From: Erythrocercus mccallii
Lineage: Eukaryota; Chordata; Aves; Passeriformes; Dicruridae
Length of the DNA: 64,000 nt
Reading direction: 5' to 3'
NCBI GenBank assembly: GCA_013397435.1
Contig: VZRG01001307.1
Coordinates: 1-64,000 of the forward strand
The position numbers and the translations under genes were made by a program. Below are positions 13,101-25,545 of this stretch, piece after piece (positions within the stretch are counted from its first letter, which is position 1; each line of letters begins with the position of its first letter). A model generated the notes under the pieces. That model did not search any database, was not told the DNA's origin, and saw only the letters and a program-made list of their open reading frames with translations.

Positions 13101-15038
13101 TTACATACCTTCAGTCCCATGCACACTCTGAGACAAGATTAAAAAAGGATGTTCATAACATGAGGTAATTCCCCCCACAATGGTAACCCTTAATTAAGAA
13201 AGGAGTAACAATGAACTTACGAGTTTATGCTCAATAGTCTAAAGGAAGTTTGAGATATTACCCAGGTCTAGAGAAAGTCAAGCTATTACTGAGGAAATTG
13301 AAAAGTTACTGTACTTGCTCCTGCTCTGCAGGGTGTGCATGGATCTCCCAAGGGACATAATTCACACAGAAGACTGGGCTGCTACATGGAATTAGGTACT
13401 GGCATATGGCCTGAACACTGGATGGGAGGAGCATTTAAATGTTCAGATCAAGGAAGACAAATATCTCAGATGACTAAGCAGGATAAGGGAGGATTTTTTC
13501 AGAGTGCTCCCCTGAATACTGCTTTCTTCAATTCCTTGCCAAGAGTGTCTCTCATGAAAGTTGTTGAAAACAATTTGCATATAAGCTGGTTTTTCTTAAA
13601 TATTTCAAACATTATTCTACTGAAATCACTTCAATTTAAAAAAAAACCTGTAGCCATTGGGAAAGAAATATTTTTTAGAAATATTTTCTGCTTTTCTCTT
13701 TACAGAACTTAAATTTAGCTTCCCTCAGATATCTTCCTCTGCAGTTGATGGTGTTCTAAATATCTGATTCTAGAAGGGAATAACTTGAGAGAAAAAAAAC
13801 CCTGCAGAGCTGCCATGAGGAGCTGAAAATCCTTGACCTATGATAAGCTTTCCTCAGCAACAGCCAAAGCATCAGTGAGATATCCACATTCTCATCCTAA
13901 ATCCAAACCACAGCACTGTGCCAGCTACTAGGAAGAAAATTAACTCTATCTCAGACAAAACCTCTTCACTCCTCTGTGTTGAATCAGGAAAGGTCTCACT
14001 AACTCAACTGATGTGCTCCTGGAGTTTTATCTGTGACAAATTTCTGTAGCTTCCCAGTTCTTAAGATTCTCTCTGGGTAAGAAAACAAACAGTCTTTAGT
14101 CAAGGCATTTATCTTTTTTTTTTTTTCATTCCACAACTGTGCTATCCATGTGTTTACCTCATTAGCATTATTAGGAGTTTTGTGACTACCTTGGAGATAC
14201 TATTATTTTAATCCATTATTTCTTTCAGACTCTGATTTCCAAGTAATTCTCAGAGATGCTCTACAAGCTCTCTATGAACTCTTCTATTCACTGTCCAGTT
14301 TTATAAGGTCTTACTCTTTCTGCATATATCAATGCATTTCGTTAACACTGCTTGGTTTATATGCCACAAATTAAAAAATTACCAAAAATCGTTCAAGATA
14401 GAGCCTTAAATAATACAGAGCTGGAAATTTTGCCTAATTGAAATAGCCAGACTTTATAAATATTCTCTACAAAAAACATATCTTGTGATAAATTCAAATG
14501 CAGCTAGTCATTAAGAACCATTATTAAAAAGCCTGCTATGATTAACAGAATACATCTGTAGTCCCTGTCACATTCTTACTGTACAGTAATTAAAATAGTA
14601 ATGGAAGACTGATTAAACTTGTGAAAATGAAAGACTGCCATAACACAAAAACTGAAGTGATAGCACAAAGAGAATAAACCTAATAAAAATTTGATTGCAG
14701 TTACAAGTGGAAAATAAATTCCGAAAGAATTATCAATGTGATCTAATTAGCAGCAGCAGTCATCTTGCTGCTTGAACTGGAAAGATAAAAGGCAACATAC
14801 TTCTATACGACAGGAGTTAAACAAAGTAAAATGCTTTTTAAAAAGTAGTTTTCAAGGATTATAATTTATTTCTTCTGTGTTAGAACTCCCAAATATGGAG
14901 GTGTGTTCTGAAAATGCACACAAGCTACAGGCACTAGAGGTGGAAGAATAAACATAAAAATGTAATATGTTCAAAGTTTCATTGTTTGTAACACTGAGAA
15001 ATTACTACTAGCTTTTGCAGGACTTTTTGGCCATTTTG
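10131..15038. other. Single-copy sequence, no gene seen
   Basis: A GC-richer patch spans about 10600-10930 and another about 11280-11420; I recognise neither. A perfect 12-base palindrome, CCACTGCAGTGG, is at 12171-12182. The longest complete open frame in the window (13335-13712 plus, 125 codons, GTG start) has no splice boundary, motif or plausible start context and is treated as chance or repeat-derived. About 14690-14800 has a run of ATTA-type words around TCTAATTAGCAGC that could be a small conserved element. Confidence 0.55.
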
Positions 15039-15064
15039 CAGCCAAACATGGATTTGTTTGGCTG
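15039..15064. repeat. Perfect 10-bp stem, 6-nt loop hairpin
   Basis: CAGCCAAACA at 15039-15048 is the exact reverse complement of TGTTTGGCTG at 15055-15064, with the six bases TGGATT between. As RNA it would form a 10-pair stem with one extra G-U pair outside. Each arm contains a GCCAAAC/GTTTGGC word similar to half of an NF1 site. It is too short for a microRNA precursor. No function is assigned. Confidence 0.85.
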
Positions 15065-15389
15065 TCAAGTGTGATTTGTCCATTAAGTATTCTAAGTGTT
15101 AAGAAATTTACAAAGAACCCATCTGGAATCAATAACTACACCTCTTGTACTAAAAAGAATTATATTTTTCATTAATAGCTAAAGTATTATTAAAGTTTGA
15201 AATTACTCAATTGTTTTGACACTTTTTTTAATCTTTAGAGAAAATTCCACCCAATATGAACACCATATTTACAACAATTTATACCTTGCTGTTCGTAATA
15301 TTGCATCAGTCTGTTCCGTCCATGTGCTTTCAGACACTATGGGAGAGAAATTATAGAGATAAAAATTTTTGCATTGGGATATTACCTCA

Positions 15390-15460
15390 TAGAGCCCCAG
15401 AACCTCAGCAGGAACTGGGGTTGAGGAAGCTCTGGAAGTCATCAACTCCAGCACAATGGA
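15390..15460 (-). mobile_element. Possible CR1 3-prime fragment
   Basis: The word order CATAGAGCCCCAGAA, then TGGGGTTGAGGAAG, then GTCATCAACTCCAGC resembles the reverse-complemented 3-prime end of avian CR1, where CATAGAATCCCAGAA leads to GGTTGGAA and then ATCATCAAGTCCAAC. The match is patchy, and this could instead be the start of the neighbouring dispersed repeat. Confidence 0.3.
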
Positions 15461-15639
15461 AGAGGGTTAACATCTCAGTAAGATGACTCCCACCCTCATC
15501 CTGCTGAGTTTTGATTTTCTCTGGCACAGATGAGTTTCTGCTGAGTGAATCTAACTGGACTTTTGATGTTCCTTGAACCAAACAGCTACATCCCCCATCA
15601 GCCTTCTCCTCCCCTAGTAGCTCACTCATTCTCTCTTGT

Positions 15640-15990
15640 ACTATGTATTACAGCCCTCTAACTTTCACCACCTGCAGGGGAATCTCTGCTTTGGTTCCTT
15701 ATAGCACCTCCTCACCCTCCTTCTGCACTGACCTGGGTCTGCAGGGCTCTCTCTCTCCCTCTGGTTGTAACTACTGTGTTGTTATTTGGGCTTTTTTTCC
15801 CCTTATGTTGTCCCAGAGGTTCTCTCTCTGTTGCTGATGGGCTCAGCCTTGGCCAGTGGTGAAGCTGTCTTGAGCCTTCTGGCACTGGCTCCCTCAAACA
15901 TGGGGAAAGTTTCTGGCAGTTTCTCAAATAAACCCTCCCTGTAGCTGCCATCCCACCACCTCAAACCTTGACATTCACATCCAATACAAA
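15640..15990. mobile_element. Passerine-type dispersed repeat, probably LTR-derived
   Basis: This GC-rich block carries a chain of words I know from a very common songbird repeat: TTCCTTATAGCACCTCC, TCTGCACTGACC, GTCTGCAGGGCT, GTTGTCCCAGAGG, TGATGGGCTCAGCCTTGG, GGGGAAAGTTTCTGGCAG, and an end resembling AAACCTTG-CA-CCAATACA at about 15963-15988. An AATAAA is present at about 15926. I recall the family as LTR-like but cannot confirm its class, so strand and exact start are left open. It is decayed, with many substitutions relative to the form I remember. Small open frames here on both strands are repeat shadows. Confidence 0.65.
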
Positions 15991-18679
15991 TTGACATTGT
16001 TACATGAATCTCAAAATATTTATGTCTTTCCAAAAAATTGTTTACATTTTTCAATTTAAAAAAACACATACATTTTCTATTTAGATTCATAAAACAAGTC
16101 AAGCAGTATATCAAAATTAAATTGTAGAGATTTTGAGAAAAATAGCTGCCATAGAAACATGAGAAACACTGAGATCTTAATTATTTTATGAGATTTTCTA
16201 AATCAGAAATTCTGCAGTAACACTTCCTCCAAAAAATTCAGTCAAATTATTTGCATATTAATCTGAAGCAATTTTGACCTTAAACATCAGTACTCCTTAG
16301 CGTAGAAAACTGCATTCTACTTCTCTCTTTTCAGTATAAGCAGCCAAACTAAAACTTGTTGGGCATTGACTAATATGTACCTGGAAGGGCAAAATGTAGG
16401 AAATAGGTTCTGTATGTCAACATTGACAAGAGATCATATTCTAACTTTTTGTTGCTGTATGTCTAGTAGAGGGAATCCCCTAAGATATGCATAAAATACT
16501 TTGAGGTATGAGAAACATCTAATTGTAATTACTCTTAAATTTCATTGAGTATGGTAAGTGATAGATATGAAGATCAAGATACCTAAGTCAAGATTTAAAG
16601 AGATTGTATTTTAAAACTAGAACAAAAAGAAAAGAATGTTAATACACCATAATTTCAATTTTACTGTTTTCCTCTTGATTTTCACTGCTTCTCAATAAAT
16701 AGTCACTGTTTCTCTATAAATATTCAATATAATATATTTAACCGGTAGCTATTTTCCCACTTTAAATGTAAAAGGCTAATGTGTTTTCTTGAATGTCTTG
16801 TTTCTCGTACATTTTTTTTCACATGCACACAAAATTCATGAAATATTCATACTGTATCTGACACATCCATGAGAAGAACAGAATCCTACCATATGTTTAA
16901 AATACATTATAATACAAAAGGTCATGAAAAGTTGTCAGTTTTTTAATACTGTCACTTTTTTAAATGTGTGCAGTACATTTCACCAGACATATAACATATG
17001 CGGTATATGGAAAACTTACATTGTTTCCTTATGGGTATCTCCACACTCAACAATCTTCAAAAAGAAGACTCAAATGACTTAAATGTAATAGATTAGGATC
17101 ATTTTACAGACTGGCTGGTAGCATTAGGAACTGGAGCAGACACAAATGGACTGCTCCATAAAGTGGCTGAAATTACAGCTGCTATAACTTATAATGGGAC
17201 CCCAGGAATCTCAGTGAACCATTTCTCCCATGAAGGCCAAATGCTGCAAGTCATTTTGTATCAAGTCTCTTTAGACAAGCACCAGGAGAAATGAGATAAG
17301 CACTACTGTGCTATGGAGGCCCAATGCTCACCACATTTTGAAGTGCCAACCCTCAAAAATAAAGATATATCAAAGGATAGAAAGCTTAAATATTTTAACT
17401 TCTGTGCTAGAGGAGAGCTCTGCACCTCCATGAGAACCAAGGTTTAAACAATACTCTGCTGCACCTTATTCCTCCCTCCAGTCTTATATAGGAAGTTTTT
17501 GTTTAGGAAGGGCAACAGACCAGAGTCACTAAAACCCTTGGCCACCATCATTTTATGGTCTTTATGGAGCACCACTGCCCTCTTCTGGGACTCACCCTTT
17601 ATAGGGTGAGCAGCAATGAGGCCATAGGCACCATATATTGACTTCAATCCCTATTCTCCTTTAGAGAGAAGGTGTCTATTACCTGATGTCTTGCTCCTCT
17701 TGAATTCCAATATAAGTAACTATCTGATTAGAACCAGCTATTTCTATAGTCCCTAGTTCTATTTTCCCTAAATTGCCTCATTATCAACTGCTTAATTGTG
17801 TAATTGATTTCAAATACTTTAAATTACCACTCTTGCTTGTTTAATGTTTAATTACCTTACTTGTTGCAGAGCTGATTGCCTTCACATTTAGTTGTTTATT
17901 CCCTAATAAATTTCTTAGTTGCCTATTTTCTTGAACCCACTGTGTTCTATCTTCTAATGCCAAGTCCCTGTCCGTCTGTTGTACTTAACAATTCCTTTAT
18001 TGCATTCCCAGTTGTTATTTTTTACCTTTTTTGTTTTTTCACCAGTATAATTCTGATCTTTGCTTGCTCCACTGAAAATGTGTTGCTAGCTCTGAAATTT
18101 ACTTTTTTGCTGTCTGAGAATAATTTGTTGTGACCTCTGCAGAATTCTTGAACTCTTTCATTGTTAACTCATTATTGACTTTGATGACCTTCCCAGAACC
18201 TCCCCATTCTCATTATACAGTCTCAAGAGATGATACTCTTGGCAAATTTTCTTCTTGCCTCCATTAGATTAGGTGCTTCTATCTCTTTTCCAGGATGTAA
18301 GTATCAGGGTATTTCTGTATGCCAGACCATAAAAAGGGTTTGACCACCAAAAAAATTTGTTATACCATTTTTTATGAGCTGACAAAGTTTGGCCAAATTT
18401 CCCATTTCCTTGGCAATTACAAGTTGCAACAGCGAAACCTATTTGCTTTCTATGTTACATGGATTTCAGAAACTTGAAAAAAAAAGCGCTTTAGCAGAGC
18501 TTGTACAGCATAGAAAGCTAAAATAATGTAAACTGGAAGATTCTCAAATAGCTCTATAATTAATTAAAACACAAAGTAGACTTAATGGTCAGTTTTTGTT
18601 ATGAATAAAAAATTGCAGGTTGATTTCTGCATGAAAGTTTGTGTCTTTCCTTGTGGTTTGCATATATTCATAAACTATG
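15991..18679. other. AT-rich single-copy sequence, no gene seen
   Basis: Nothing recognisable apart from short open frames of chance length on both strands (17444-17647 minus, 17876-18133 plus). The latter is hydrophobic only because it is T-rich. No repeat family stands out. Confidence 0.55.
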
Positions 18680-19400
18680 TGTAGAAAGAAGGAACTGCTG
18701 AGATGATAAAGTTTACTGATGGTTCTAAATTATTCAGGACAGTAAAGACAAAAGTCTGTGGAGCAGAACTGCATGAGACCCTTACTAGAGAAAGTGACTG
18801 AACATTAGAATGGCAGAAAAAATTCATTGCAGATGGATGCACCAATTCATTAGTGGTGCACATGAGAAAAACAATTCTGACCTTGTTAATAAAGTAATGG
18901 TCTTCTGTCCCTCAGGGCCAAGATCTTAGAAGTATGATATGTAATTTATGAAAATAAGGTCTCAGTGATCAGAAGTAGGGGAAAAAATTTGATGTTATTA
19001 GGGAAGAGATATAGAACAACAAAAGATAAATCCTGAAATAAATCAAAGTAACACTCAAGCTCCCTTCTCCTAGAAAGACAGAAAAATAGATTAGAAGAAC
19101 ATTTGATAGAAAGAACGAAATAAAAACACAAGAAGTAAGACAAAACTCAGCATGATAGAAGTCTATAGAAAAAGGGATGAAGAAATTCTGGAGTCACTCT
19201 TCATTGCATTAAAATGTACAAAAAATGGCTTTTGGCATAAGACAATTGCTGGCTAAAGGAGTCCCTGATGCAAAACTTGTTTAAAGCTGTGTGGCTGCTC
19301 TGGATGAATACTATATTCTGTAGGCACGTGTGAATTAGACATTAATGAAGACAGGTACTGGCCTAGATAGACTGATAATCTAACTTGATTTAACTTGTAC
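18680..19400 (+). mobile_element. Old CR1/L3-type LINE remnant
   Basis: Two segments look like the reverse-transcriptase end and tail of an ancient CR1/L3 LINE. At 18690-18900, GATAAAGTTTACTGATGG followed by TAAATTATTCAGGA and later a GTGCACATGAGAA segment follows the order of the old amniote CR1 RT region. At 19345-19385, GACAGGTACTGGCC and TAGATAGACTGATAATCT match the family tail that normally reads GATACTGGGCTAGATGGACC. It is heavily diverged and interrupted, so the ends are approximate. Confidence 0.5.
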
Positions 19401-22400
19401 TTAAATCTTGAAAAGCTTCCTCATCTTATAATTAAAGTTGAAATTTTTGAATTTGAATTTCATAGATTCATTAGTAATGTATTCCCATTTTTTCTGGTTA
19501 GTTTTCTTTCTTTTAATTTTCTGTTTAGATTAGGATCATTATTTGCAAGAAAAGGCATAATCATATTTTTATACTTGACTACATTTTGTGATCACTTCCT
19601 TTTGTGAGACTAATCAAGGACAGGATTCTATAAATGCTAGAAAAAAAGTAAACTCTTCAGAATATTTATTTTTGTTGTTGAGATACCTAGGTTGAATTTT
19701 AGGACTTAGCTCCAGGCCTAAAGTGTTTGTGCTCTTGATTTTGAAAATGTGTGTAGAATCCACAGCTATTACTGAAGTCAATCCCTGCTGTGGGAACTTA
19801 GGACTTCTCCAAGTAGATCACTAGATATTATGATTTTGCAGGGAGAGGCTGGTCTAAGATATCAGTTCTATTCATTTTCTCTAAAGTTGATCCTCACCAT
19901 TCAGCCATATTTTAAAATGTTCACTTTTCAGAGCTTCTTTGCAAAACATGTACTAAATACTTAATTCTGCTCAGCAATTCACTGGCATTTTCTTTAAACA
20001 AGGAATTCTGAGCTGCAGCTAAAACGCATAAATAATCATCAAAATGCAAAAGTAATTTTCCAGATTCATCATTATGTGGTGATGTCAATTGCAGTTCAGG
20101 AAAAAAGAACCAAAACAGGTTAGAATAAACTCTGTCCTCTATAATGCTATTACCTGCCTGTAGTATTTCTGCTGGTCTGAACTTGGATATAAAACAGACC
20201 AAAATTTAGGCTAATTAATATAATGATAATATTATAGCACTGAGTTCAGGAAAGCTTCACATTTCAACACAGCTCAGTGCAAATGGATGGGTAAGATTTA
20301 TGTTGATTATGAAAGAAATAATTTTAAGAACCATACCTGAGACCAGGTTTCTGAGTACATGGAAATTCTACCCCCTCATTTCTCCCTTCTCAAATCACTT
20401 ACAAGTTTGTATTTCACCTTCTTTTTAATGGAAAACTTCTTTAAATAATCCTGAGTTTAAAAAACCATAAAGGTTTATAAACCAGGACAATAATTAATTT
20501 TAATTTACTTGTCCAAGGAAACTCCAGGAATATGTAGCCATTTTTATACCCATTTGTTCAGTCAGCAGCCTGAAGATACTCTGTCCTATGTGACATTGCT
20601 ATTCCCAGCTGTAGACTCAGCAAAGTTCACTGTAATGACTTTGGCTTTCTAAGACACATACTATTTCTGATTAGTGAATCTATTTCTGAGCTGGTCTGGA
20701 GCCAGCTGAGAGATAAGGACAATCTTTAAGCCTGATCCATAAATGAGAGTTATGGCTCAAAATTTGCCTGTTAGGTGAGTTTCCTCCATTGTTCCCAGGG
20801 GAAGATGCAGTTACAGAGGCTGGTTCCAATCAGGATTGTCCCTACAGTGGTCCCATGGATATCTTGTCACCCAGAAAAACTGGTTGTGTATTAAAATCAG
20901 TTCCAAATAAAAAAGTTTCAAAGAAAGCATCTTTAAAATGTTTTAGCTTGCAGATGCATTCTCTGAAACATCTTCTGATATTGAGATAATCAAATTTATT
21001 CTACTTCAGACACTCTTCTCTCTGAGGGAGGAAGAACAAACTGTGTGCAAAAATGGAGTGCTGACACACACATTAAAAGATAGAAGGAACTAATATTACA
21101 TCATCCAGGAAGCTTTAAGCAACCCAAATTTTTGTGCTCAAAAATTAAACACCTCTGCCCAATCACTGCAATTATTATCTGGAATCCCTTAGAGGAAATA
21201 ATTTAACAGTAGAAGGTTTCATTCAGTTAATATGTATTTATGAACCCAAAATGAAACAAGGAGAAAATCAATACTTCAGTTTTGACAACATATATGAACT
21301 GAAAGAGGTTTTTAGTTTAGGACCTCTTTGAATTGAATTGTGCAATTTTTTTCAAAGTCCATTTTACCTTTATAGGAGAGAAAAGATGAAAACAAACCTA
21401 GTATCACAAATGTGCAAAACATGATTTCTTCTGTACTTTTAGATGAAACTGGTCTGGAATTATGGCAATAATTTTAGGCCCTGACTGATATACCTGGTCA
21501 AAGGTGAGAAGCTTTGAGACAGCTGCCTCATCTGCCCCAGGTCCCCAAGAGGGCCACAGAGGCAGCCGCTCCCTTTCCCATGGAGAGCCTGAGTTGCTGT
21601 CCTATTTTATGGCTTCACTGGCTGCTCATTTTAGGCAGGATTGAATCAGGCTATGATGTCTTCAATATACAGAAATAATTAACTTGCATGTAGGAGTTGA
21701 GAACTATTTCACAAATTCCCCTGTCTCATGTACCATGTCAGGAAGTCCATTGTAATGATAATTTTGACTGTTTTGAGTGGTAAAAATACTTAACTAGTAT
21801 AGTGTTTACCTACCCCACATATTTAATGGATCTTTATTTTAGTTAAAAATATCTTACTGTGTTGCCTTGATCTCATACTTTCAAGATAAGGAAATTAGAT
21901 TTTTGAAAACACTTGTAAGCTTTGCCCATCCTAATATCTGACATTTGAAAATCAAAATAATTAAAGAATTTCTATTTTTCATTATCTTGTTCAAGGGAAT
22001 ATTCTTTTCTTGCACTTGATGACTTTCCAAGCACAAGGCAAAGTCATCTCAAAGGGAGTGGCTATGGACAAAGCTGAGAATCTGGATGATGAAAAGTAAT
22101 TTTCCACAGTAGATGCTTAATCATCAGACAGCTCTGTTGAAGTTTGGAATTAATTGGCAAAGTATCCCTAAGTGCATGAAACTTGGGAAAAGTGTCTACG
22201 CAGTTATATCTATTTAGTACTATAAATATATATATTTAGTTACTTTGTAAAGTAAATAAATTTAATCTAATCAGTGCAAGTAATAATAGTATTAATCTAT
22301 ATTGGAGATGATGTGTAGAGTAGCACTTTTTGGGCTGGGTTTTGGGTTATTTTATATAATGGAAATTTGAAAAGAGTTATGCAAGCATTTTTTTGCCTCT

Positions 22401-22639
22401 GCGCAAATCTTTGTACTAGGATAAATGCCACGAGTTCATTGTGATTGCTCATGCACAAAATGACATTTTTTTAAGATGAGGACTTGGCAAGGAATGTTCT
22501 CAGCCTTCCTTTACCTGGATGGGTTTACTAAGTGATCCACAAAAATCCTTCCTTATTAGTGCCAGCCAGTGTCTTTTGGTTTGTAATGATAACTGAAGCT
22601 TCTTTTAAAGATCAAATAAGAAAGAAATGTTACTTAATA
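19401..22639. other. Single-copy sequence; one coding-like open frame, no gene called
   Basis: The only open frame of note runs 19921-20202 on the minus strand; it is discussed as a finding. About 21500-21620 is GC-richer, with a CAGCCGCTCCC word, and is unrecognised. About 20460-20560 has AATTAATTTTAATTT words. No transposon stands out. Confidence 0.5.
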
Positions 22640-22810
22640 AGAAAAGTCAAAGTTTTCCGAAAGCCATTGGGCGATTAACAAAAATAATTTCCACCTGGGA
22701 AAAAGATAATTTCAGCTGATTATTAAAAAATTAAATTTATCTTGATGTTAAGGTTAAATTAATTTTAAATGCTAATTGCCTCTAATGCAGCAACATTTTT
22801 CTTCTCTTTA
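22640..22810. promoter_or_regulatory. Candidate conserved noncoding element
   Basis: ATTA/TAAT homeodomain-type words are dense (TTAAATTAATTTTAAATGC, GCTAATTGCC), together with a CAGCTG E-box and retained CpGs at TTTTCCGAAAG and GGGCGATTAAC. The combination resembles developmental enhancers. It is composition-based only, and AT-richness alone produces many ATTA words, so confidence is low. Confidence 0.25.
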
Positions 22811-23797
22811 TGAATTTTCATTGGAAAATGATAAGTTATGTACTGGTATTTATGTTATTTTATTCCTCTCTAATAATAAAAATCTTATGTGCCCCTGTCT
22901 CCCATGCTCATTATAAGTAAACTAAAATATTTAGTATGTGACATCAGTCTTTTCCAATTAATTCTGCTGGATCCTTGTGCTCTGGTAGATTTTATTCCTT
23001 TACTTTTATATATAATCTTATATTTTTTCTTTAATTTTCTGATTTTAATATTCTATGTCTTTTCTTTCCTTCTTTTTCTTATTTATGCATTTTTTTAATC
23101 TATATTCTCTGTTTCTTCATTGCTTACAGGCAGCATAAAGTTTCATACCATATGCACCTGAAATACTTTGCCTGTAGTTGAGCTCATTCTATTTCTTCAG
23201 GTTCCATCTCAGCTTCCTCTATATCTGCATTTTCTGTGTCCTCCCACAGAACCCAAAATGTTCACGTCTTCCTTTCATTCATTCCATGCTTTTCCATTTC
23301 CTGGCATCCTTACATGTAAGGTGTAGATGGATGTCTCTGATGTGTGCAGATAAATTTTGGCAGACAGCTGATGAAACAATAGATGGTCATCTCAGCGTTT
23401 TCTTGCTACCAAGAACACTGCATGGGTCAGTGGGATTTTTTGTCTTCTTGGATGGTGGATTTTTGAGGTTTTTGTGGAACAGTCTTATCACACAGCACCT
23501 TCACAGGTGTGTCTTCCAGGGTATGTGACCTAAAAGAAACAGAAAAAAGAACACCGGAACTTTGCATATTTTGTGTGTTATTTCTGGTTAAGAGTCACCA
23601 TTTAGTGGCTTGCAAAACCTTCCCAGTTTCTTCCTTTGCTACATTGCCATCATAATCAGCTGTGAGAAGGCCTGAGGTAAAATAAGGAGGTGGATCTGGG
23701 TGTCTATAAGAGGAGAGATATGGTGGAGCTCATAAGCCTGAAAAGGAAGGGTGATAAAAGCTGACAGATTAGCACCCTTTGTCACAAATTAGCAAGC
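22811..23797. other. T-rich single-copy sequence, no gene seen
   Basis: About 22980-23110 is a T-rich stretch. A 116-codon plus open frame (23178-23528) begins in T-rich DNA and shows no motif or splice context. No repeat family is recognised. Confidence 0.5.
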
Positions 23798-23822
23798 TAT
23801 ATAAAAGCACTACAGTGCTTTT
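23798..23822 (+). promoter_or_regulatory. TATA-like word overlapping a perfect 9-bp inverted repeat
   Basis: TATATAAAA at 23798-23806 is a consensus TATA box word. It runs directly into AAAAGCACT, AC, AGTGCTTTT (23803-23822), a perfect 9-base inverted repeat with a 2-base spacer. A pyrimidine-rich stretch follows at 23821-23850. A core promoter is possible, but no open frame or CpG-rich region follows, and TATA words are common in AT-rich DNA. The inverted repeat is certain; promoter use is not. Confidence 0.25.
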
Positions 23823-25490
23823 CTCTCATTCTGTCCCTTATCTCCAGGAAGCTTGCCTTGAAATAACTAGAAGGCTCCTAGACAGGGACAGCAAGCACAC
23901 TAGGGGCCTCAACTCTGACTAGCAGCAATGACTAAAATAACATCTTTTACTCTTTCTGTACCAGAGAATTTAGAATTGGCAGCAGAATTATGGAATGTGC
24001 TAAGTATATAATAAATCTAAAATAAACTTGGTGGTTGAAAAGAACAGTGTCATTTAAAAACAATACATACAATACAAGTGGAAGATAATAATGGGCTTTA
24101 TGGAAATGCAGTTTTGCATACAGAATTTTAAAATAAAAATAGTGTAGTTATGCCACCATTAAGACAAAAAACAGCTGGAGCTTCCTGAAAAGCAGTTCAA
24201 CACATTTCTAGGCATAATGTTATTTCATAAAGCTCTTAGTATTCCTTAACATGTCAGTAGCTCCAGAAACACAATAAAATCGAGTACACTCAGAGGTAAT
24301 GCACACAGAACAAAATTACATTCCCAAGCTTCAAGTAGTTCTGTATATACATAAAGTGAGCTACAAATGAAACATTGGTTCAGCTTTATAAGAGTACATA
24401 AAAAAAATTGTTACTTAAAAGGCAAACTGGTCCAGAAAGCTTTACTGCCACCATAATTTATTATAGAATTAATCTATTATGTGTTTGCACCAGGTCAGGC
24501 CACTAAAGGAAACCTGTGTCTTATCGAAATCAGATTGAGAAGTACAAATCGAGAATCCCTAATGGAGCACTAAGCACACTTCAAACAGCCAGCCATATGG
24601 ACTGTGTTACAGCCTGGGGATGGTTTCTTTTGAGCCATAAACTTCAGCAGCAGAGTGTGGAAGACTCTTTATTTGATATAGGGTCTTCAAGAGCAATGAT
24701 GCATTTGAAAAAATAAGTTAATGCTTGGCTCTGAAATCAAGGATTCAGACCTCCTCCTGAAGACACCTCCTTCCTATTTCGTTCCTAAAACCTATCCTTT
24801 TAAATTAGGTCTATTTCAAAATAGCTTTTGCAGATAATGCACTAAGCTTCTGAAGTTAAAGTGCTTAAAGAGGAAAGCCTGTCTAATCATGGCATGTGAG
24901 ACCAGAGATATCATATTATCAGTCAATACCCAGAAAAAATTCGTATGGGGGCAGGTTCTTTCCCTGCATGTGCACAAGTAGCACTATTTGAAGGTCTGAT
25001 TCCATGATTAATAAGCTTATGGACTTTTATCCATCTACAAAACTTAACCTTCATTGTAAACCAGAGTGCTCATAGCAGAGAAATCATTTTTCTGTGGAAT
25101 CATGTCAACACAGTGTGTACTTGTCCTAGAAAGACACCATGATCCCATTCTGGAAGCTGAAACAAGGTGCTTACCTCTGACATAGATTTCTGTAGGAAGT
25201 CAAGCAAATTGCTTTCATTTATAGCTATACTGTCACTGAATGGTCATGTGGGATTTGGCAAACTACCTGGATAAATGCAGTTCCCCGTTGATCTCTGTCT
25301 GTGTTCTGGAAACTTACACTCAGTTTTTATCTTGTGCTGTGTCTAGAAACTGAAGACAGTATTTTCTTACTTCAGCTTTTTACATAACTAATTTATACAT
25401 TTTTCAACACAGCAATTGTCTCCAGCTAGGAGATAAAAATAGATCATTTATATAGAAATATATAATATTTCTAGATCGATTTATAGATCT
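23823..25490. other. Single-copy sequence, nothing called
   Basis: No repeat family is recognised. A 61-base minus-strand segment (25175-25235) with a strong GTAAGC donor and an open frame was considered as an exon but is too short to call. The last 50 bases before the gap are a TA-rich, nearly palindromic patch that probably caused the assembly break. Confidence 0.5.
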
Positions 25491-25545
25491 NNNNNNNNNN
25501 NNNNNNNNNNNNNNNNNNNNNNNNNNNNNNNNNNNNNNNNNNNNN
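25491..25545. other. Assembly gap (55 N)
   Basis: Fifty-five unknown bases. The size does not look like a rounded placeholder, so it may be a sized gap. The flank is TA-rich. Confidence 1.

Noticed and set aside
13335..13712. 125-codon plus-strand frame, the longest without gap bases
   Set aside because: GTG start, no splice boundary, no motif, drifts into AT-rich sequence; chance or repeat-derived.
23178..23528. 116-codon plus-strand frame rich in Phe and Leu
   Set aside because: Begins in T-rich DNA, which explains the apparent hydrophobicity; no acceptor/donor pair.
25175..25235. 61-base minus-strand segment with a GAG/GTAAGC donor and 20 open codons
   Set aside because: The acceptor has little pyrimidine tract and the length is too short to separate from chance.
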